From contig JAPTMU010000050.1 of NCBI GenBank assembly GCA_028583405.1, forward strand, positions 380,001 through 444,000: DNA of 64,000 bases, given 5' to 3'. The notes under the pieces are model-generated. The model did no database searches and was not told the origin of the DNA. It saw only the letters and a list, made by a program, of their open reading frames with translations. The first letter of the stretch is position 1. Each line of letters starts with the position of its first letter. This DNA comes from Pogonophryne albipinna (Eukaryota > Chordata > Actinopteri > Perciformes > Artedidraconidae). This document shows positions 53,501 to 64,000 of this stretch, piece after piece. The translations under genes were made by a program, and so were the position numbers.

Positions 53501-54158
53501 TAAATAACGACATCTTGGGATTCCTAAAGCTTTGAGTCTACTATCCCATCATTCGAGGGTGGTTTTCACTATAAATAAAAAAAGAAATTTTGGACGGACA
53601 CTATAATTTAAAAAAAATGTTTTACTATGTTCAATCTGAATTTACTTTAAAATAAAAACATCTATATTGATTCTGACACTTCTACATCCAACTCACAGGT
53701 TTATCATTGCTTTGAGAAAAAAGATTATTAATTTAACCCTTTTAGAAGGGAAGATATGGTCATTTGTTCTGGGACTGTCATTTTCGAGCCTGAGACCTGA
53801 AAAACAGGCTCAGGGCTTAACAGGTTAATAAAAAAGTAAAGAGGCTCACCAGCCAAATTGTAAAAACAAACTTAAGTAACTAAGAACAACTTTCTTCCAA
53901 AAGAAAGTGACTAAACAGTACAACACACACAAAGGTAAACTGGAGCACATCTCCTAACAAATCACCAAAATACAGGTTACTATAGCACAGAGACAGCGAC
54001 ACCATGATGCACACATGCAGCCAGAGGAGAAGGAGAGAGCGACTGCAGCCTTCCTCAGGTCCTTTATGGAGGCCCTGATTGGGGATTGGGAGCACCTAAG
54101 GGAGAGGCTGCACCTGCAGGGAGACAATCAGGGGGAGGGGGAGAGGGAGAGAGAGAGA

Positions 54159-56325
<2,167 letters not shown>

Positions 56326-56416
<91 letters not shown>
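56326..56416. repeat. (AG)n microsatellite, about 91 bp
   Basis: An uninterrupted AG array immediately upstream of the candidate first exon ending at 56609. Confidence 0.97.
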
Positions 56417-56419
<3 letters not shown>

Positions 56420-56499
56420 AGGGAGGGGTTGAGAAAAATAGAGGAGGGGTGATCATGAGAGAGGGGAGGGCAAAGGCGGGTGTTGGGAAGCCAGGAGGA

Positions 56500-56609
56500 A
56501 CAACATTAGCCCTTGTTTCTTCTCGTAGTTTGGAGATTTCCTCGTTTCTCTCCAGGACGTTTGGGGACGCGCAGCTCAGGACGCACCAGGGGACGCACCG
56601 GAGCGCACG
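56500..56609 (+). other. Candidate 5' untranslated first exon (tentative)
   Basis: A GC- and CpG-richer stretch with TTTGGGGACGCGCAGCTCAG and CGCACCGGAGCGCACG ends at a strong donor, CACG|GTAAGAAG (GT at 56610-56611). It follows the AG array, and its composition contrasts with the AT-rich surroundings. I see no coding exon after it in the window, so any gene would continue to the right of or beyond the gypsy insertion. The start coordinate is nominal. Confidence 0.3.
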
Positions 56610-57771
56610 GTAAGAAGGCGCGCTGTCACTCGCCTTTTTAGTGACTTTGAAGGTGCCACGACGAAGTTGGGAAGGTGTTGACATGTTGAGATGTGTTTAT
56701 GGGGGGGGGGAGAAAAAGGGAAGAGATGGAGGAGGAAGAGAGAAAGGCAGCCAGGCGAACAGGAAACTGTTGTCTCCTCACTATTTCCCTCTGTTGTCCG
56801 GGGAGTCCAAACTATGAAAGTAACGGAAAGTTAGAAAAAGTTAAAGACTTCTGCTGCACTTCATTTGTGTCTCTAATCGTGGGTCTTTCCAGAACTACAC
56901 CAAACGGCTTTTCTTCTTCTCTTCTTCAAACTTCTGCAACACTCATTACAGGCTAGATTGATCTTTTTAACTCTCTTTTTCATACGGTCGAAGTGTCTTT
57001 TGTTGTGTCTGTGAAGCATTGTTCTGGTGTCAACACTGAATTTCATATATGTGTTCGCTTCAAATGTGAAGCTTGGAGTCTGTAGTGAGTTATAGGTGAA
57101 GAAGAAGAAGAATACATGATATGAAACTATGTACATATCAGTAAATTGCGGTTTAGCAGTGATGACTGTTGAGGAACTTCCACAGCAGCATCATATTGCG
57201 TAATGATACATCCATATCCTGTATGAGTTGAGCAAACTTTTTGCTGTTCAGTGTTAGACAGTGAAGTAGTTTGATGATTCTAACTTATCAGTGGCTGAAA
57301 AGAAAACATACTCTACATCTCACACTAGTGCAGAGGTGGGGAAAGTATAGCCTACTCAGATTTTGTACTTGAGTAAAAGTAGAAGTAGGCTACCACACCA
57401 ATTTATGCACTAACTACATTACTACTTGTACTACAACATTTGAATCATCAGTTATTCCTCATTTTCCTCAATTGTTCATATTTGGTTTATTAAAATAATG
57501 ATATTGTGGTCATTGTTTAAAAATGTTTGCTATTATTATGAGTATTATTATTTGCATAATGCACTTTCTGCCTTCCTGTCATTAGGAGTTAGAAATGTAA
57601 TGGCTATGTAATATATTAGATTAGAACCTTCATTATCCTAAACTGCTGGGACATTTCGCCAATACCTTTTATATTGTCTACTCTTCACTTACTTATCAGC
57701 ATAGGTCGGCATTGATGTACAGAGCCGACAGAACACCTTGTTTATATTGGCATCATATTGAGAGGTGCAGC
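56610..57771. other. Intergenic or intronic, MITE-like piece near 57333
   Basis: Contains AGAGGTGGGGAAAGTATAGC and TTGTACTTGAGTAAAAGTAG (57333-57390), one end of the ACTTTTACT-type fish MITE. The rest shows nothing specific. Confidence 0.45.
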
Positions 57772-58006
57772 CAGTGACGCGTCCTAAAACCAGGAAGTAA
57801 GCTGCTGGTTCCCTCGACAAAAAGCAACGGGATTTCTCCACAGGGTTTTGTAAAATAGCTGGAAATAAGGTCTGTGGAAAACAAACCTGTTTGATAAATG
57901 CACGTTTTGTTCAGCCGGATAATCTCCACATGTCTACCCTACTTTTATAATTTTCGAATCATAAATCTAATCGATAGATTATAAAGGGTTTTAGGACGCG
58001 TCACTG
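57772..58006. mobile_element. 235-bp MITE with perfect 20-bp inverted ends
   Basis: CAGTGACGCGTCCTAAAACC (57772-57791) is exactly inverted at 57987-58006. No clear target duplication is seen. A related copy in opposite orientation is at 49910-50120, inside the inverted duplication. Confidence 0.8.
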
Positions 58007-58383
58007 CACCAGAAGCCAACTCCATCGATCAAGCTGGCTGAAACGTTCTCTCCCTCTTCTTATCATGCTCCCTGTCACTCTCCTTTAACTCCTCCGGTAA
58101 CTTTCTTTTATTTGAAGATTGTTTTTTGCCCGGCTACCGCTGGTATTAAAAACATTTTGGCGAATGGTTAGGTGGCGCGATAGTCTGTAGTGAAGGAGCG
58201 CGCTCCTGCTCACGGGAACCTGCTCGCTCTGCGCTCCGCAGCAAACGGCTGTTTGCTTTTCACCCAACAACGACAACCGACTCACGGAACGCTATGTTGT
58301 AGCGTTGATAAACGAAACAATTTAACAACATTGCTAGTCAAAATACCAATACCACAGGACATTTTTTTTAAAGCAATATTTTT

Positions 58384-59110
58384 GGGTCATTCCAGAATTG
58401 GAGGACAATTTAGACACCAACATTTTTGAAAAATGAACCTTTTATTTTATATATTTTTTTAATGTATTTAGTAAAAACAGATAATAAACCATCAAAAAAA
58501 GTGATTTGCCCAGCTAGGCATCAAATGTATATTTTCCAATGAAGAATTACCCCTGTTACTCTAATTACAGTAACCGGGTTGAAAGTAACAGGGTTGAAAA
58601 TCAATGCTACTTTGAGCTTTAACCTCAGGAATTATTGCTGTAGCATGTAATGCTACTTTCAAGGCAAGGACAAACTTGGATATCTAATGCAAGAAAGATA
58701 ACTTTGAAATGAATATGCTTTATTCTGATAATATCAGTAACAGGGTTGAGTGGGTCGGAGTGTCACACTCTTTTAAGACTGAAAAGATTGTAAAAATATG
58801 AAAAATAAAAGAGAGGACTTAGTTTTGGTCTACCCATGGCACTAGCACATGGCTTGCTGATGTCCTTTCCACTGTGTCATCTGACTTACAGTTTTTTCAC
58901 TTCCTGTGCCAATCTAAAAAGGTTTGGGTAACAGGGTTGAACGCATGTTGAGGGACACACCTTCTGTGCAAAATTACTGTTATTTAAAATATGTCTATGA
59001 TTTAACAAATTGATTTTACCATTACAAGAGAGAATAATACCAAAAAAGTAAATAAAATCCCTATTTTAAATGTTATATTTGACATGCAAGTTGGTCACCA
59101 AGAAGCGGGT
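58384..59110. mobile_element. DNA-element end with GTAACAGGGTTGA repeats, interrupted by the gypsy insertion
   Basis: A terminus-like GGGTCATTCCAGAATTGGAG (58384-58403) is followed by repeats of GTAAC(A/C)GGGTTGA near 58569, 58584, 58736 and 58927, and an inverted one near 58551. The layout mirrors the 27359-29050 element, with GG-CATTC-AATT ends and inverted and direct copies of a short motif. The opposite terminus is not seen, because the LTR element begins at 59111 and probably inserted into this element. Confidence 0.5.
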
Positions 59111-59590
59111 GTTATGAACTTGGTTACACAAGGATAAGGACTCAAATGCACGACCCGGGAGCCAAAGGTAAAGTATAATTAATATACTTTATTTGTACAA
59201 AAAAGGTAACAAAAGAAAATCACTCTTACGAGATGACAAAAAAGGCTTAAACAAGGTACAACAGAAAATCGCTCACAACGTGAGGAACTAAACTTATAAT
59301 AAGTTTCAGGAGCAAAGATAGGCTTGAATCAAAAAGTGCAAACGCTGAAGAGCAGAACTCTGGCATGAGGACAGGACAAAAACGAACTGACACTGAATGC
59401 TGGGAGACTGGGGACTTTAAACACTCAACAACCATACACAGGTGAACACAATCAGGGGCGGGGCTGATACTGATGAGGGAAGTGAGTCAAGGGACCTGAA
59501 ATGAGGCGTGAAACAAACAAAACAGGAAGTGAGCAATAATAACACATAAATATGAAACATGATTATTAACACTTTTGACGGTGCACAACA
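59111..59590 (-). repeat. 3' LTR of the gypsy element, 480 bp
   Basis: On the plus strand it starts TGTTATGAACTTGG and ends GGTGCACAACA, giving TG...CA ends. On the minus strand a TTTAAA box (59416-59421) lies 30 bp upstream of GTCAGTTCGTT (59391-59381), and an AATAAA signal lies at 59193-59188. This fits a U3 promoter, a start near 59391, an R region and a polyadenylation site in that order. Confidence 0.92.
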
Positions 59591-62500
59591 GTACCCCCCC
59601 CTCTAGGGCCGACTCCTGACGGCCCAGGCCGATCATAAAAATCCTGAATCAGGGTTTTGTCCACAATGAATCTCGCAGGAACCCAGCACCTTTCCTCGAG
59701 ACCATAACCCACCCAATCCACCAGGAATTGCTTGCCTCGACCCCTATTGCGGACCTCCAGCAACTTGCGGACCTTGTACGTTAGGCCACCTTCGAAGAAC
59801 TGGGGTGGTGGAGGGGGCTTGGAGGCGGGAATCAGCGTGCTCTCATGAACTGGCTTAATCTTGCTGACGTGGAATGTAGGGTGTACCCCCATGGTTCTGG
59901 GAAGTCTTAGGCGCACAGATACCGGATTGATGATTTTTGACACCGGAAAAGGCCCCACAAACCTTGGAGTCAACTTCTTGGACGCCACCTGAAGTGGTAG
60001 GTCCTTGGTGGAAAGCCACACCTTTTGACCCGGTTTGTAACTGGGAGCGGCCCTGCGGTGGATGTCTGCTACATCCTTCATCCGAGCCAAACTTCGTAGC
60101 AGAGATTGGCGAGCTCCAGCCCAAACTCGGCGACAGCGTCTAATCAAGGCGTGAGCTGATGGTACCTTAACTTCCCCTTCGTCGGTTGAGAACAGCGGCG
60201 GTTGATAACCATTGGCACAATGGAAAGGCGAGAGACCTGTGGCCGCCGTGGGAAGAGTATTGTGTGCAAACTCCACCCAAGTGAGGTGGTCGCTCCAGTT
60301 GGTCTGGTTCTGGAACACGAGACAGCGTAGTGTAGTCTCCAGCTCTTGATTCAGACGCTCCGATTGTCCATTTGATTGAGGGTGGTAACCTGAAGACAAG
60401 CTGACAGTAGCGCCTATGAGTCTGCAAAACTCCTTCCAGAAAGCTGAAATGAATTGTGGACCTCTGTCGGAAACAATGTCATTTGGAAATCCGTGGATCC
60501 TGAATATTTGGTTCATCATGACCTCTGCGGTACTCTTGGCAGAGGGGATCTTGGTTAGAGGAATGAAATGAACCATCTTGGAGAACCGGTCCACCACTGT
60601 CAGAACCGTAGTTTTGCCTCTGGACGAGGGAAGACCTGTCACAAAGTCCATAGATATATGTGACCAGGGACGTTGAGGAATCGGCAGTGGTTGGAGCAAA
60701 CCCATCTTGACCTGGGACGAGGTCTTATTGCAGGCACACACCGGACAAGCCGCTACGTATTCCTGCACATCCTTCTTCATGGCTGGCCACCAGAAACGCT
60801 GCTTAATCCTGTACATAGTCCTTTTAACTCCAGGGTGGCACGAGATCACCGACGTGTGGGCCCAGTGGATGACCTTAGAGTGGAGAGACACAGGAACAAA
60901 GAGCAGGTGGTTTGGACCTTTGCTAGGTGCTGGGTTTAATGCGTTAGCCTGTTTAACGTCCAATTCTAATTGCCAGGAAAAGGCTCCGACCATACGGTTT
61001 AATGGAAGGATGGTCTTGGGCTCTACCGAAAAAGGTTCTGGATCGAAAAGGCGAGACAAGGCATCAGGCTTCTGATTCTGAGATCCGGGACGGAAAGAGA
61101 GAGTGAAGTTGAACCTACTGAAAAATAGAGTCCACCTGGCCTGCCGAGAGTTGAGGCGTTTAGCCTTTCTGATATACTCCAGGTTCTTATGGTCTGTCCA
61201 AACTAAGAACGGCTGTTCTGCCCCCTCCAACCAGTGTCTCCATTCCTCCAGAGCAGCTTTTACAGCTAACAGTTCCTTATTTCCCACATCGTAGTTCTTC
61301 TCTGCCGCCGTCAGCTTCCGCGACAGGAAGGCACATGGGTGTATCCTGTTGTCTTTCAAGGATTTTTGGGACAAAATGCCTCCAATTCCCTCATTGGAAG
61401 CATCGACCTCGACCACAAACTGGCGCTGGGGATCCGGAATGGTGAGAATCGGCGCTGTGGTGAACCTCTCCCTGAGGAGCTGGAAAGCGCAGTCAGCCTG
61501 GGGAGTCCACTTGAAGGGGACTTTGGAAGAAGTCAGAACATGCAGAGGAGCAGCTACAGAACTGAAGTTTCTTATAAACTTTCTGTAGAAGTTTGCAAAC
61601 CCTAAGAACTGCTGAACCTTCTTCCTGGAGTCTGGTGTTGGCCACTTGGAAACTGCACTGACTTTAGCAGGTTCCATCTGCATCTGGTTTGGTGAGATTA
61701 TATATCCTAGAAAGGCCACCTTTTCTACGTGAAACTCACACTTCTCTGCCTTGACATATAATTGATTCTCGAGTAGTTTCTGCAGAACCTGACGGACATG
61801 GTGAACATGGGACTTAGAGTCTGGTGAGAAAATCAAAATGTCATCAAGGTACACAAACACAGAAACATTCAAAAATTCCCGCAAAACCTCATTCACAAAA
61901 CCCTGAAACACAGCCGGTGCATTACACAGTCCAAAAGGCATAACAAGGTACTCATAGTGACCGCTCTGAGTATTAAATCCTGTCTTCCACTCATCCCCTT
62001 CCCTTATTCTAACCAAGTGATAAGCATTTCTTAAGTCCAGCTTGGTAAAAATCTTGGCAGTCTGAAGTAGCTCGAAAGCAGAGGACATGAGTGGCAGAGG
62101 ATAGCGGTTTTTTACCGTAATGTCATTAAGAGGGCTGTAGTCTATGCAAGGTCTCAGAGAACAGTCCTTTTTTCCCACGAAGAAAAACCCCGCTCCAGCT
62201 GGGGAAGATGAAGGACGGATAATCCCTGATTTGAGAGAAGCGGAAATGTAGTCGTCCATTGCCGCTCTCTCTGGCCTTGAGATCGAATACAGTTTTCCCT
62301 TGGGAATGGGAGCCCCCGGTAAGAGATTAATGGGGCAATCAAAAGGTCGGTGAGGAGGTAACGACATGGCTTTTGATTTGTTAAATGCTTCCTTAAGATC
62401 ATGATAACATGACGGTACCTTCTGTAGGTCAGGATAGTCTGGGTGATCAATGACGATCCTACTAGGGTCTGTTGGTGCTTTAACAGAGCGTGAATGTTTA

Positions 62501-62904
62501 CACCTGTTAATGCAATCCTCTCCCCACTCCTTAACCCTTCCTGAGCGCCAGTCAATGTGTGGGTTGTGGATTTTTAGCCACGGAAAACCCAAAATAACCG
62601 GATGCTGAGCAGATTCAAAAATGTGAAACTGCATAACTTCAGTGTGGTCATTATTTACAGTGATCTGGATAGGTTCTGTGCAGTGGGTGACTGTAAACAA
62701 CAAACGTCCGTCTAAAGCACTGGCGGTAATGGGAGAAGATAGAGGGACAGTTTTTATACCAAGCTGTTTGACTATGCCCCAATCCATAAGACTTTCGTCC
62801 GCTCCTGAGTCTATTAGCACTCCTTGGGAAATGACCTGATCATTAATACAAATGTTTACCTTGGTAACTGGACGAGAAGGAAAGTCTGTGGAAAACTTGC
62901 TCAC
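59566..62904 (-). CDS. pol: Gypsy Pol polyprotein with chromodomain
   Basis: Open for 1112 codons. In order it shows an aspartic protease (DSGAD at 32-36), reverse transcriptase ([20 protein letters not shown] near 251-270; catalytic VYLDDILIF near 351-359), RNase H (acidic residues near 501, 544 and 571), integrase zinc module (H683, H690, C720, C723), a DDE core (D753, D813, E849, in SMDF, SDRGPQF and GQSERL contexts) and a C-terminal chromodomain (about 1037-1090), which in relatives directs integration to marked chromatin. All catalytic residues that I can see are present. The frame is -1 relative to gag and enters without an ATG; the first codon listed is GTG. The last eight codons and the stop lie inside the 3' LTR. 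Confidence 0.95.
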   Translation of the reverse strand: MSKFSTDFPSRPVTKVNICINDQVISQGVLIDSGADESLMDWGIVKQLGIKTVPLSSPITASALDGRLLFTVTHCTEPIQITVNNDHTEVMQFHIFESAQHPVILGFPWLKIHNPHIDWRSGRVKEWGEDCINRCKHSRSVKAPTDPSRIVIDHPDYPDLQKVPSCYHDLKEAFNKSKAMSLPPHRPFDCPINLLPGAPIPKGKLYSISRPERAAMDDYISASLKSGIIRPSSSPAGAGFFFVGKKDCSLRPCIDYSPLNDITVKNRYPLPLMSSAFELLQTAKIFTKLDLRNAYHLVRIREGDEWKTGFNTQSGHYEYLVMPFGLCNAPAVFQGFVNEVLREFLNVSVFVYLDDILIFSPDSKSHVHHVRQVLQKLLENQLYVKAEKCEFHVEKVAFLGYIISPNQMQMEPAKVSAVSKWPTPDSRKKVQQFLGFANFYRKFIRNFSSVAAPLHVLTSSKVPFKWTPQADCAFQLLRERFTTAPILTIPDPQRQFVVEVDASNEGIGGILSQKSLKDNRIHPCAFLSRKLTAAEKNYDVGNKELLAVKAALEEWRHWLEGAEQPFLVWTDHKNLEYIRKAKRLNSRQARWTLFFSRFNFTLSFRPGSQNQKPDALSRLFDPEPFSVEPKTILPLNRMVGAFSWQLELDVKQANALNPAPSKGPNHLLFVPVSLHSKVIHWAHTSVISCHPGVKRTMYRIKQRFWWPAMKKDVQEYVAACPVCACNKTSSQVKMGLLQPLPIPQRPWSHISMDFVTGLPSSRGKTTVLTVVDRFSKMVHFIPLTKIPSAKSTAEVMMNQIFRIHGFPNDIVSDRGPQFISAFWKEFCRLIGATVSLSSGYHPQSNGQSERLNQELETTLRCLVFQNQTNWSDHLTWVEFAHNTLPTAATGLSPFHCANGYQPPLFSTDEGEVKVPSAHALIRRCRRVWAGARQSLLRSLARMKDVADIHRRAAPSYKPGQKVWLSTKDLPLQVASKKLTPRFVGPFPVSKIINPVSVRLRLPRTMGVHPTFHVSKIKPVHESTLIPASKPPPPPQFFEGGLTYKVRKLLEVRNRGRGKQFLVDWVGYGLEERCWVPARFIVDKTLIQDFYDRPGPSGVGPRGGGTVVHRQKC
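59591..59603 (-). promoter_or_regulatory. Polypurine tract of the gypsy element
   Basis: On the minus strand GAGGGGGGGGTAC directly precedes the 3' LTR. Such tracts prime plus-strand DNA synthesis. Confidence 0.75.
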
Positions 62905-63815
62905 CAGCGCCCTCCTCTTGGCTGGTAAGCTTGCTGAAAAACCTCCTCTGGTGGAACGGCTCGTGGGAAAAAGCCCCGGAAACTGGGATGTCCGTCACGG
63001 CTGTGTCGACGTTCTCTCTCTCTTTCCCGAAGTCGGTTGTCGATCCGGATGGAAACGGCGATGAGAGATTCCAGGTCCCGGGGTACCTCCAGGGGAGCCA
63101 GCTGGTCCTTGATTGAATCTGCTAATCCAGTCCGAAAAGCGTCGCGAAGAGCCGGAATATTCCACCCGCTGTCCGCTGCTGCCGTGCGAAACTCGATAGC
63201 ATAATCCACCACCTGGCGCTTATGCTGCCGCATCTGAAGTAGTCTTCGGCTGGCTTCTGTTGCAGGTGATGAGTGGTCAAAAATACGACTCATAGTGTCT
63301 GTGAAGTCGGGTAATGAGTAACATAGTTCCGTGTCTCTGGACCATTCTGCAGTAGCCCAGGCTGCAGCTCTTCCCGTTAAATGGGACACGATGAACGCCA
63401 CTTTACCATGGTCTGATGAGAAAGCGCCTGGGTTGTGTTGGAAATGCAGGTCGCACTGCACCAGGAAGGCTCTGCAATTTATGGAATCTCCGGAAAACCT
63501 CTCCGGGAGAGCCAGCCGTAGTGAGGAGGAAACAGCCTGGCTCGGATTGACAGCGTCAACAGGATCCGCGACATGCAGGCGGTCAGCTGTGACTGACGTC
63601 ATCGGCGGAGCAGTCTGAAGGTGAGTGATGAACTGCTGCATCTGATCCGTCAGCTGTTGTATCTGTGCAGAGAAGGAAACTTGGAGCTCGGCCTGGTTTC
63701 CTACCAGTGCCTGCACTCCTTGGCTGATTAATCCCAGCTGTTCCTCGTGACGAAAAATCCTCACGCCTTGGGCTGACAGGGCGGCGTGAAGAGCTTTTGG
63801 GTCGGCTGAGTCCAT
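62901..63815 (-). CDS. gag: Gypsy Gag-like protein, apparently without zinc knuckle
   Basis: A 304-codon frame starts with ATG at 63815, five bases after the primer site. It begins [20 protein letters not shown], has a Q-rich helical, coiled-coil-like segment, then the capsid-like region with [34 protein letters not shown] and [16 protein letters not shown] basic RERERERR tail leads to a stop after RGGRW. Gag forms the particle that packages element RNA. Relatives usually end in a CCHC knuckle; none is seen here. In the pol frame just upstream of pol, [16 protein letters not shown] looks like the end of such a knuckle with its Cys/His residues missing, so a deletion or decay at the gag-pol junction is likely. 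Confidence 0.88.
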   Translation of the reverse strand: MDSADPKALHAALSAQGVRIFRHEEQLGLISQGVQALVGNQAELQVSFSAQIQQLTDQMQQFITHLQTAPPMTSVTADRLHVADPVDAVNPSQAVSSSLRLALPERFSGDSINCRAFLVQCDLHFQHNPGAFSSDHGKVAFIVSHLTGRAAAWATAEWSRDTELCYSLPDFTDTMSRIFDHSSPATEASRRLLQMRQHKRQVVDYAIEFRTAAADSGWNIPALRDAFRTGLADSIKDQLAPLEVPRDLESLIAVSIRIDNRLRERERERRHSRDGHPSFRGFFPRAVPPEEVFQQAYQPRGGRW

Positions 63816-63819
63816 TGTG

Positions 63820-63830
63820 GTCAGTTCGTT
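63820..63830 (-). promoter_or_regulatory. Primer-binding site complementary to the element's own LTR (self-priming)
   Basis: On the minus strand AACGAACTGAC begins one base after the 5' LTR end. It is the exact complement of GTCAGTTCGTT in the LTR (minus strand, 59391-59381), the inferred transcript start. It does not begin with TGG, the hallmark of tRNA-primed sites. Tf1 of fission yeast primes from 11 bases at its mRNA 5' end; the length matches. Confidence 0.75.
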
Positions 63831-63831
63831 C

Positions 63832-64000
63832 TGTTATGAACTTGGTTACACAAGGATAAGGACTCAAATGCACGACCCGGGAGCCAAAGGTAAAGTATAA
63901 TTAATATACTTTATTTGTACAAAAAAGGTAACAAAAGAAAATCACTCTTACGAGATGACAAAAAAGGCTTAAACAAGGTACAACAGAAAATCGCTCACAA
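63832..64000 (-). repeat. 5' LTR of the gypsy element, truncated by window end
   Basis: The first 169 plus-strand bases, from TGTTATGAACTTGG onward, match 59111-59279 without any difference that I can see. The remaining 311 or so bases, including the promoter, lie beyond the window. Confidence 0.93.

Larger units (their letters stand above)
49074..53785. repeat. Large imperfect inverted duplication centred near 52,133
   Basis: Four left segments pair with four right segments as reverse complements, in order. They are 49074-49240 with 53621-53785, 49254-49487 with 52811-53052, 51369-51862 with 52228-52719, and 52041-52125 with 52144-52227. That is almost 1 kb of arm with a TA-rich centre. The left arm has extra blocks 49488-51368 (with a reverse transcriptase fragment) and 51863-52040. 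The right arm has an expanded TA-rich tract (53053-53500). The repeated unit includes a GGGCTGTCAAACGATT-type mobile-element end, seen at 49254 and, inverted, at 53048. Identity in the best segments looks above 90 percent by eye. Confidence 0.85.
59111..64000 (-). mobile_element. Ty3/gypsy chromodomain retrotransposon (Tf1/sushi type), cut by window end
   Basis: The order on the minus strand is 5' LTR (63832 to beyond 64000), primer site, gag, pol (protease, reverse transcriptase, RNase H, integrase, chromodomain), polypurine tract, 3' LTR (59111-59590). The visible 169 bp of the right LTR are identical to the left one and pol is open for 1112 codons, so the insertion is recent. Domain order and the chromodomain place it among chromoviruses; the primer arrangement fits the Tf1/sushi group. 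It lies in, or next to, the GTAACAGGGTTGA repeat element. Confidence 0.93.

Noticed and set aside
53005..53535. Several 110-162 codon Tyr/Ile or Met/Tyr/Val frames
   Set aside because: Translations of the TA/CATA-rich microsatellite tract.
63018..63030. GGGAAAG on the gag strand, considered as a frameshift site like that of PEG10
   Set aside because: It is not in the correct register with gag, and a stop in the pol frame lies between it and pol.

Overview
The window is vertebrate nuclear DNA from a ray-finned fish, probably a percomorph teleost. This rests on one split gene with vertebrate-style GT/AG introns, very long CA/TG microsatellites, fish-type MITEs and a tRNA-derived SINE, a Tx1/L1-like LINE, and a young Ty3/gypsy (Tf1/sushi-type) chromodomain retrotransposon. 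The species assignment is inference; there is no bacterial-style operon or CRISPR array.

The only convincing host gene is a CNNM-family magnesium transporter (best fit cnnm4) on the minus strand. Exon 1 (39433-40846) carries the signal peptide, extracellular domain, DUF21 membrane domain and most of the CBS pair. Exons 2 (9722-9865), 3 (8821-8955) and 4 (4554-4723) finish the second CBS motif and begin the cyclic-nucleotide-binding-homology domain. Reading frame is maintained through all four exons (1414+144+135+170 nt), and the remaining 3' exons lie beyond coordinate 1. Two CRE-type sites and an inverted CCAAT box sit just upstream of the start codon.

Intron 1 (about 29.6 kb) is a transposon graveyard. 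It holds an 8.05-kb LTR-bounded element with a serine-tRNA-like primer site, a 5-bp target duplication and no recognisable gag/pol (10190-18235); three hAT-like elements with CAG...CTG ends and 5-bp target duplications, one of them carrying a further nested MITE; a 1.7-kb element studded with inverted copies of a TACCGAA-core repeat (27.36-29.05 kb); a 1.5-kb element with about 64-bp inverted ends (35848-37318); and several MITEs and CA/TG arrays.

Upstream of the gene (41-64 kb) lie a decayed Tx1/L1-like LINE (42.8-47.4 kb), a large imperfect inverted duplication centred near 52,133 whose left half carries a Jockey-type reverse transcriptase fragment, more CA/TA/AG arrays, a possible plus-strand first exon ending at 56,609, and a nearly complete chromodomain gypsy element (59111 to beyond 64000). 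Its visible LTR segments are identical. Its primer site is complementary over 11 nt to its own LTR, the signature of self-priming seen in Tf1/sushi elements. Its Gag appears to lack the CCHC zinc knuckle.
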